From the NCBI RefSeq assembly GCF_022968825.1, contig NZ_JALHKS010000003.1, forward strand, positions 425,249-489,248: DNA of 64,000 nucleotides, in the 5' to 3' direction. The notes beneath the pieces are model-generated. The model was not told the origin of the DNA, searched no databases, and saw only the letters and a program-made list of their open reading frames with translations. Both the position numbers and the translations under genes were made by a program. Below are positions 58,565 to 64,000 of this stretch, piece after piece. The stretch is from Chryseobacterium salipaludis. Lineage in GTDB: Bacteria; Bacteroidota; Bacteroidia; Flavobacteriales; Weeksellaceae. Each line of letters opens with the position of its first letter. Position 1 is the stretch's first letter.

Positions 58565-58577
58565 GTTAACTGCAAGC
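58565..58577 (+). other. Cassette boundary motif (attI-like)
   Basis: GTTAACTGCAAG occurs 13 bp before the first cassette ATG. It aligns with GTTAGCCGTCAT at 59484, GTTATCTGCAAT at 61848 and more weakly GTTAGTGAGAAT at 63548. This places a G/TT crossover-like boundary between the integrase and the first gene. Confidence 0.45.
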
Positions 58578-58579
58578 TT

Positions 58580-59365
58580 ATGAACCAACTACAATTCGAT
58601 ATAAATAAGAACTTTAATCTCCACACTTACGGTTGGGGACAAGCACAACTTCAAGACATTACAAAGTTGCTTGACGGGGTAATAATTGAATTCTACGCAA
58701 ACCTAGACATAAGACAAATAACAGGAAAACCAGTATATGTGCTTAATTCTAAAAACAAAGTTCCTCCGACTGATTACCCTGAAATTATTAAGCTTGACAA
58801 GTTCAACTTGATATATTTAGGAACGTCTGACAGACTTTGGAGCCAATATTCTTATCAGTTTGCCCACGAACTTTGTCACCACGTTATTGACAGCGACTTC
58901 TACACGACAAATGATAAATTCGGATGGTTTGAAGAAGCCCTTTGTGAATTAGCTTCAATCTTTTCCATTGATAAAATGTCACAAACTTGGTTGACAAATC
59001 CTCCATATGCAAATTGGAAGGATTATTCAATGTCATTGGCTAACTACATTACAGACATTATTGGAAAACCAGAGAACAAAATTTCTAAACCATTTAAAAT
59101 TTGGCTTACGGAAAATCTTGACGAACTATTTATAGACCGTTACAAAAGAACAGAAAACAGAATTGTAGCATTACAATTATTTCCTCTTTTCAAAAAGAGA
59201 CCAGAGTTTTGGACGACTATTCAATATTTGAAGTTCATAAAAGTGACGAATGAAATGTCGTTTGACAACTTTATAGACGCTTGGACAAAATTAGTTCCAG
59301 ACAAATTGAAAGAGTTAGTAACTGAAATTAAGACAACACTAAATGAGGAGAAAGCCAGCAGCTAA
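58580..59365 (+). CDS. Cassette gene 1: HExxH metallopeptidase-like protein
   Basis: 261 residues from the ATG at 58580. HELCHH at 96-101 is an HExxH zinc motif, and WFEEALCELASIF about 25 residues later supplies a Glu that could be the third ligand, as in gluzincins. No signal peptide. The stop codon TAA lies inside the left arm of the attC-like repeat. The gene is AT-rich compared with the chromosome. Function is unknown beyond likely peptidase. Confidence 0.65.
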   Translation: MNQLQFDINKNFNLHTYGWGQAQLQDITKLLDGVIIEFYANLDIRQITGKPVYVLNSKNKVPPTDYPEIIKLDKFNLIYLGTSDRLWSQYSYQFAHELCHHVIDSDFYTTNDKFGWFEEALCELASIFSIDKMSQTWLTNPPYANWKDYSMSLANYITDIIGKPENKISKPFKIWLTENLDELFIDRYKRTENRIVALQLFPLFKKRPEFWTTIQYLKFIKVTNEMSFDNFIDAWTKLVPDKLKELVTEIKTTLNEEKASS

Positions 59366-59490
59366 CAGCACATTTGCAATAGGCGGGGGTTCGTGCTCGC
59401 AGACAGTTTTGTGGTAGCCGAAAGTTTTGTGCTCCGTATAGACATTAGTGGTAAAAATCCCGCCCATCGCAAATCTGCAAAACGTTAGCC
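59361..59490 (+). repeat. attC-like imperfect inverted repeat
   Basis: The left arm GCTAACAGCACATTTGCAAT...GGCGGG (59361-59387) pairs with the right arm CCCGCCCATCGCAAAT...ACGTTAGCC (59459-59490). The two arms enclose about 70 bp. The upstream stop codon sits within CTAAC and the next gene begins 25 bp after the right arm. This is the architecture of an integron cassette attC, though the end bases differ from the classical RYYYAAC/GTTRRRY. Confidence 0.6.
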
Positions 59491-59514
59491 GTCATTTTAA
59501 AAATTCAAGAGGGA

Positions 59515-60414
59515 ATGCCAATTTATAGATTACATATCAGACCAAAAGGGGGAACAGCGAATACGAAAACTGTTTTTGATTATTGTCTTAAGAACAATTT
59601 TTTAGGTGTTGGGTGGAGAGTTACAAAAGAAATCGGATCAATGGATTGGGAAAATTATTCTACAATTGCAAATTCTATTTTTGGAAAAGTCAATACGGTG
59701 AATTTTTTAAGAAATAGAATAAAAAAAGACGATTTGATTTGGACTAGAAATCATTTAGGAGAATATTACCTAGCAAAGGTAAAATCTGAATGGAGCTATT
59801 TTAATAGTGTTGAAGCAAATAAAGAAGACATTGATATTGGCAATGTCGTTGGAGTTGATTTTATTAAAATTCCCACCGATCAAGTTCCAGGGAAAGTTAT
59901 TGCTTGTTTTAGACCTACACGAACACTACAAACAATTAACTCAAGTCAAGTAGATGATTATTCAAAATTTCTTTGGAATGAAAAAAGTAAAATAAACAAA
60001 TATGAAGCATTAAAGACAAATATTACTGGTTATTTTGACTTCATTGATTCCGAGGAGTTAGAAGACGTCATTTTCATTTATTTACAGATGAAAAATTTTT
60101 TGGTAGTTCCAAATTCAAGAAAAGGTGATACGATGAGCTACGAATTTTTTGCGATAAACAAAGAAAGTAAAGATAGTTTTTTTATACAAGTTAAGTCAGG
60201 AATGACAAGAATTGACCTTTCCACATACAAAGACTCAAGCGAAAACTTTATTTTATTTCAACCACATGATTTATATATCAATCGTGAATTTGAAAGTGAT
60301 AAAATCTCAATTATAGATAGCAATACAATAAAAAACTTCATAGAGAAAAATTTCATTTTTTTACCAAAGACTATCCAAAAAAAAATCGAAATAATTAAAA
60401 AAACGAACGACTAA
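59515..60414 (+). CDS. Cassette gene 2: putative restriction-endonuclease-like protein
   Basis: 299 residues. The N-terminal part (LHIRPKGG, GVGWRVTKEIG, DLIWTRNHLGEYYLAKVKSEWSYF) looks like a small beta-rich domain. Near 190-225, EDVIFIYLQMKNFLVVPNSR, YEFFAI and FFIQVKSG resemble an Mrr-type E...D/E...QxK nuclease core. A good purine-rich site (AGAGGG) precedes the ATG. The stop TAA again lies in CTAAC, but the rest of the attC-like repeat is missing where the IS110 element begins. Confidence 0.55.
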   Translation: MPIYRLHIRPKGGTANTKTVFDYCLKNNFLGVGWRVTKEIGSMDWENYSTIANSIFGKVNTVNFLRNRIKKDDLIWTRNHLGEYYLAKVKSEWSYFNSVEANKEDIDIGNVVGVDFIKIPTDQVPGKVIACFRPTRTLQTINSSQVDDYSKFLWNEKSKINKYEALKTNITGYFDFIDSEELEDVIFIYLQMKNFLVVPNSRKGDTMSYEFFAINKESKDSFFIQVKSGMTRIDLSTYKDSSENFILFQPHDLYINREFESDKISIIDSNTIKNFIEKNFIFLPKTIQKKIEIIKKTND

Positions 60415-60452
60415 CATATTCTATGATAATAAACAAGCCCTAATCGAAAAAA

Positions 60453-61454
60453 TCAGCTTGCAAATTTGTGCAGATTCACAAAGCTTGAGTCTCGCGCAAT
60501 GACCGCAAAAATTCTGTACACGATTTTGCATTTAATATTGTTTAAAACAAGCATGCTGTGTTTTCCTTCCGGCTTTTTACGCGTGTAATAGCTTTTCAGT
60601 TCCGCATCGTATTTAATTGCGGTGAGGGCGGCCATATGCAGCAGCGACTTCATTTTTTTATCCGCCAGATGGCTGACCCTGGTTTTCCCCTTAACGCTCG
60701 TTCCGGAACTGTGTTCAAAGGTCGCTACTCCTGAATAACACGCAAATTTCCGCCCGTTTCCAAATGCCGTAAACCCTTTGGTTATAATCAAAAGATAGAC
60801 AGAGGTAAGCTCGCCAATTCCCGGAATGCTTTTTAAAAGTTGCTGTTGTTTGTAAAGAATTTCATTTTCCCGGACCAGAATTTTAATTCTGTCATCAAGC
60901 ATGGCAAGTTGCTTTTTGAGCTGTTTCACCGTTTGCCGGTTGATGGCTTTTACGCTGGCAAAAACTTCTTTGCTCAGGAACATTTCGTTTTCCATTGTTC
61001 TTTCGAACGATTTTATGGCGGCAATGGTCTTTTCACGTTCGGCAAACACGATTCTGAGTTGCTGCAGGCTCAGTTCCGGAAGCGCAGAAAGTGCTATTTT
61101 ATCAGTGTTTCGCCTGGCGTAATTGGCAATTTCTTTGGCATCTACTTTATCGCTTTTGCCGCGGGTAATCCCCAGCGAGCGTTTGATTTCCAAAGCCGGG
61201 ACCTGAGCATAATCCAGTTGATTTTCGCTTAAAACCAGGGCGAGCAGCGAGGAATAAATGCCGGTATTCTCAAAAACAAAAAGAGTCTCGTTCATTTCAC
61301 AGCTGGCTTTTTTCAATGTTTTTAGAAACGTCTCGATCGATTTCTTCGTATTCAGTATCTGGCCTTGTTCGGGTTGCGGATCCGGGGTAATCACGCAATA
61401 ATCCAGCGTTAGTTTTGCCACATCGATTCCGATGAAAGTTGTATAATTTTTCAT
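60453..61454 (-). mobile_element. IS110-family transposase
   Basis: 333 residues. The DEDD RuvC-like domain has GIDVAK (Asp), FVFENTG (Glu) and KSDKVDAKEIANYA (Asp). The C-terminal Tnp20 domain has SIPGIGELTSVYLL and ATFEHSSGTS with the putative serine nucleophile. IS110 recombinases are guided by a bridge RNA encoded in the element. It is intact and seems to cut off the end of cassette 2. Exact element ends cannot be fixed without an empty site. Confidence 0.88.
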
Positions 61455-61640
61455 AATTTAGTGATGTTTAAATTAATGTTGAACTACTTTAAAATCTTTA
61501 TTAGATCTGGGTAACCTGGTATTCTATCTAAAGCTGTTTCAACCCTTTAAAACAAGACAGAGGACTGATATGTTAGTTGAGACTTTTACGCTCTAAGGGT
61601 ATTGTTAGTTCACCCCTGTCTTGTTTATTTTAAAGGTAAT
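61455..61640 (-). ncRNA. Candidate IS110 bridge-RNA region
   Basis: This 186-bp stretch upstream of the transposase has the size and place of the bridge-RNA segment of IS110-group elements. AAACAAGACAGAGG (61550-61563) and CCCCTGTCTTGTTT (61613-61626) pair with one mismatch over 14 bp, enclosing a loop in which GTTAGTT occurs twice. No reading frame is present. Guide loops were not matched to target and donor. Confidence 0.45.
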
Positions 61641-61724
61641 TATTTTATGAATGTAAAGTAAAGATAGTATTTATGTTATGCGGGGTTGAATACAAAATAT
61701 GAACATGGTCATAATAATTCCGCG

Positions 61725-61782
61725 AAAAATGCTTTTTTCTTTTCCTAAGTTTTGTATTTTAGCAAAAGAAAAAAGCATTTTT
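61725..61782. repeat. Perfect 19-bp inverted repeat
   Basis: AAAAATGCTTTTTTCTTTT at 61725-61743 and its exact complement at 61764-61782 are separated by 20 bp. It could be a bidirectional terminator or part of an IS end. Confidence 0.6.
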
Positions 61783-62168
61783 TGCTAAGGTTGGAAATCG
61801 TTGAAAATTCAGTCATAGAAAGCCCGCACAACAAAAATACTTTTCTCGTTATCTGCAATTCCCCTACTCCAAAAACGGAGTTGTTTTTAGCCGCTAACGA
61901 GAGTTCTCAAAATTCATATTCAAAAAATCCATTATTTCTTACCTTAGTAATTGCTCCTTGAAAAGACCGGTTTAAGCAATGGTGTTTAAAAACCCGTCTG
62001 CAATTCAGGTAAGATTGCACAAAAGTCTTTAGTAGTAATACTTCAGAGGGCGTTAGTTTTTAATGGCGAGTTCCGATTTACATCGGAATATCCCGATCAG
62101 AATAATTTCAAATTTAACAAAGTGCAGTCCTTGGAGTTTTTTATTGGTTTAATTGGAAAAATTGAGAC
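61783..62168. other. Gap between two IS110 elements
   Basis: A boundary-like GTTATCTGCAAT (61848) and a GCCGCTAACGAG (61890) lie here without an intervening gene; CTCGTTA and TAACGAG form an inverted pair. The last 130 bp before the next transposase may include its left end. No gene is supported. Confidence 0.4.
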
Positions 62169-63526
62169 ATGGAAACTAAGAAGCAGATTTCACTCGAAGT
62201 GGTAAATTCCAATGCTGCGGGAATAGACATTGGAAGCCGTAGCCATTGGGTAGCAGTAGGGCAAAATGCAGAGGATGTAAAAGAATTTGGCGTGTACAGC
62301 CAAGACCAGTTGGAAATGTGCCACTGGTTACACTCGAATGGCGTTACCTCGATCGCCATGGAATCCACCGGAACTTATTGGCAAAATCTCTTCTCCACTT
62401 TGGTGGGACAAGGTTTTGTTGTGATTTTGGTTAATGGCAGACAAACCAAAAATATCAAAGGAAAAAAGACAGACATTAAAGATTGCCAATGGATTCAAAA
62501 ACTTCATTCTCTCTGGCTTTTGAGTGCCAGCTTTTTACCCGATTCGGACACGGACACCGTACGAACCTATTCCAGACACCGCCAAAACCTGCTCAAGCAA
62601 TCTGCATCATGCACCAGAAGAATGCAAAAATATCTGCGACTGATGAATATGAGGCTTGAGGTTGTGGTAAGGGATATATTCGGTCTTACAGGATCTTGCA
62701 TTATTGAAGCTTTTCTAAACGGAGAGCACAAGGGAGAGGAATTGGCAAAACTCCGTCATTACAATTGCCGAAAATCAGAGGAGGAAATCGCAAAAGCTCT
62801 GCAATTCAATGGGCGCAAAGATTATCTCTTTGCCTTGAAGCAAGAGTGGGATTCCTACAAACACCTCCAGCAACAAATCATGGATACGGATTTGCAGATC
62901 GACCGGCTCCTGAAGGAATTCATCGAAAAGGACGAGCATAAGAAACAGCATACCATTGAAAAAAAAAGCACAAGCGTAAAAATAAAAACGCAGTAAGCCA
63001 AACCGACATGAATTTAATTGCTTACCAATATTTTGAAGGGATAGACTTGATGGCGATTGAGGGAGTAAGCGAAGGGTTGATTATGGCTCTCATCGCAGAA
63101 GTCGGATTAGATGGGATTAGAAAATTCCCCACTGCAAAACAATTCACCGCATGGTTCAGGCTCGCCCCCAACAATAAAATAAGTGGGGGCAAAGTATTAT
63201 CCAACCACATTCCGAAGGGAAGTTCGCGGTTGAAAATAGCATTCAGAAACACGGCCAATGCCATCGGCAACCTAAAGGAGGGATGGCTCGCTGAGTTCTT
63301 CAAAAGATTAAGCTACAAAAAAGGAAGGGCAACTGCTGTTTCTGCACTCGCCCGAAAGCTCGCCGTCATTATCTGGAATATGCTCGTTAAGGGGCAAAGG
63401 TACACTCCGCCTTCACAATACCTTTTTCTGGACGAGAAAAGAAAAATAGCAGCAGCCAAAAGAATACAGAAACAAATCACTAAATTTGGTCTGACTAACA
63501 AGGATATTGAAATCATACCAAGCTGA
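62169..63526 (+). mobile_element. IS110-family transposase split by a frameshift
   Basis: The first part (62169-62996, 275 residues) has GIDIGSRSHWVAVG, AMESTGTYWQNL and KTDIKDCQWIQKL, the RuvC-like acidic residues. The second part, in the -1 frame, includes FEGIDLMAIEGVSEGLIMALIAEVG and the Tnp20 domain with NKISGGKVLSNHIPKGSSRL. Joining them gives about 452 residues, usual for this subgroup. The switch is at nine A (62959-62967), where re-reading one A yields KKKHKRKNKNAVSQTDMN. Either programmed slippage or a one-base loss explains it. Confidence 0.85.
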
Positions 63527-63562
63527 TTATCAATATAATGAATTAACGTTAGTGAGAATATT

Positions 63563-64000
63563 ATGAAGATACCGCACAAAATTATACTTTCTTTAATAAT
63601 TTCCCTTTTGGGATTATCATTTATCAATGCCCAAAACTATTTTGAGTATTATAATAAAAGTAATAAAGGTGACTCTTTGAAGTTTTATAAAAAATATATT
63701 GAAGCACTAGAAAATTACGAAAATGCGTTTAAGAAAGTTGATTTTGTCCACTCAGATAAATTAATTAATGCAGGTTTAACCGCAATTAAATTGAATAAAT
63801 ATGAGAAAGCAAATTCATATTTTGAAACTGCAATCTTACAAAGTGGCAATAAAAGCTTCCTTAAATTGAAAGAATTCAAAGATAATAAAAAAGAATTTGT
63901 CGGTCTTTCCAATAAAATTTCAATGTTAGATAATATTTTCCAAAAGAAAATTAACAATACTTATAAAAATAAAATTGATAGTTTGTATATTCTTGACCAA
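63563..64000 (+). CDS. Secreted helical-repeat protein, partial
   Basis: 146 residues are visible before the window ends. A signal peptide (LSLIISLLGLSFINAQ) is followed by YIEALENYENAFKKVDFV and AAIKLNKYEKANSYFE-like helices, similar to TPR units. AT-rich. The ATG lies 15 bp after a GTTAG boundary-like motif at 63548. The remainder and function are unknown. Confidence 0.6.
   Translation, partial: MKIPHKIILSLIISLLGLSFINAQNYFEYYNKSNKGDSLKFYKKYIEALENYENAFKKVDFVHSDKLINAGLTAIKLNKYEKANSYFETAILQSGNKSFLKLKEFKDNKKEFVGLSNKISMLDNIFQKKINNTYKNKIDSLYILDQ

Noticed and set aside
61752..61961. 69-codon frame between the IS110 elements
   Set aside because: It begins from a non-ATG codon inside a perfect inverted repeat and has no family feature.

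Overview
The window is a chromosomal segment of a Bacteroidetes bacterium, most likely from the Chryseobacterium-like branch of the Flavobacteriia. The evidence is the gene order parA-parB-DUF5683-dapB-lepB-wbqC, the Bacteroidetes -7 promoter motif TAnnTTTG, a type II-C CRISPR system of the kind common in Flavobacteriia, and the content of the other housekeeping genes. No rRNA or tRNA gene was seen.

Positions 1-24856 are ordinary core genome. They hold a DprE2/DprE1/UbiA-like cluster for a polyprenyl-phosphate pentose, envelope lipoproteins, a subtilisin-like protease, the parAB/dapB/lepB operon, tonB, purA, hpt-adk-obgE, two DEAD-box RNA helicases, tatD, a GSCFA protein, a polyprenyl diphosphate synthase and a PiT/DUF47 phosphate transporter pair. 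Intergenic gaps at 20.6-21.1 kb and 24.9-25.3 kb carry repeats.

Positions 25675-33998 are a complete type II-C CRISPR-Cas locus: two tandem minus-strand tracrRNA candidates, cas9, cas1, cas2 and an array of 28 repeats plus one decayed repeat with 29-30 nt spacers. The array appears to be read from the minus strand. Each intact 47-bp repeat contains a Bacteroidetes promoter signature (TTG-N21-TATCTTTG), so each unit could start its own crRNA. The distal repeats carry a 39-bp internal insertion. cas9 is very AT-rich while cas1 and cas2 are not, which suggests a mosaic locus.

Positions 34111-57142 are accessory. They contain three members of an unrecognised paralogous family (one frameshifted), a decayed Fic gene, an HTH regulator and a minus-strand defence operon. 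That operon runs hsdM, DUF1016 nuclease, hsdS, TIR protein, small PD-(D/E)xK-like protein, HamA-like, HamB-like helicase, hsdR. It looks like a type I restriction-modification system that has taken in an AT-rich Hachiman/TIR cargo. YoaK, TolC-like and beta-barrel genes follow.

Positions 57315-64000 look like an integron-style platform. A tyrosine recombinase diverges from two AT-rich single-gene cassettes whose stop codons lie inside attC-like inverted repeats. Two IS110-family elements then interrupt the region. One has a candidate bridge-RNA region; the other has a poly-A frameshift in its transposase. A secreted protein gene runs off the end.

The least familiar observations are the duplicated tracrRNA next to a repeat-like cas9 leader, the promoters inside the repeats with natural promoter-dead variants, the 86-bp insertion-bearing repeats, and the nested defence operon.
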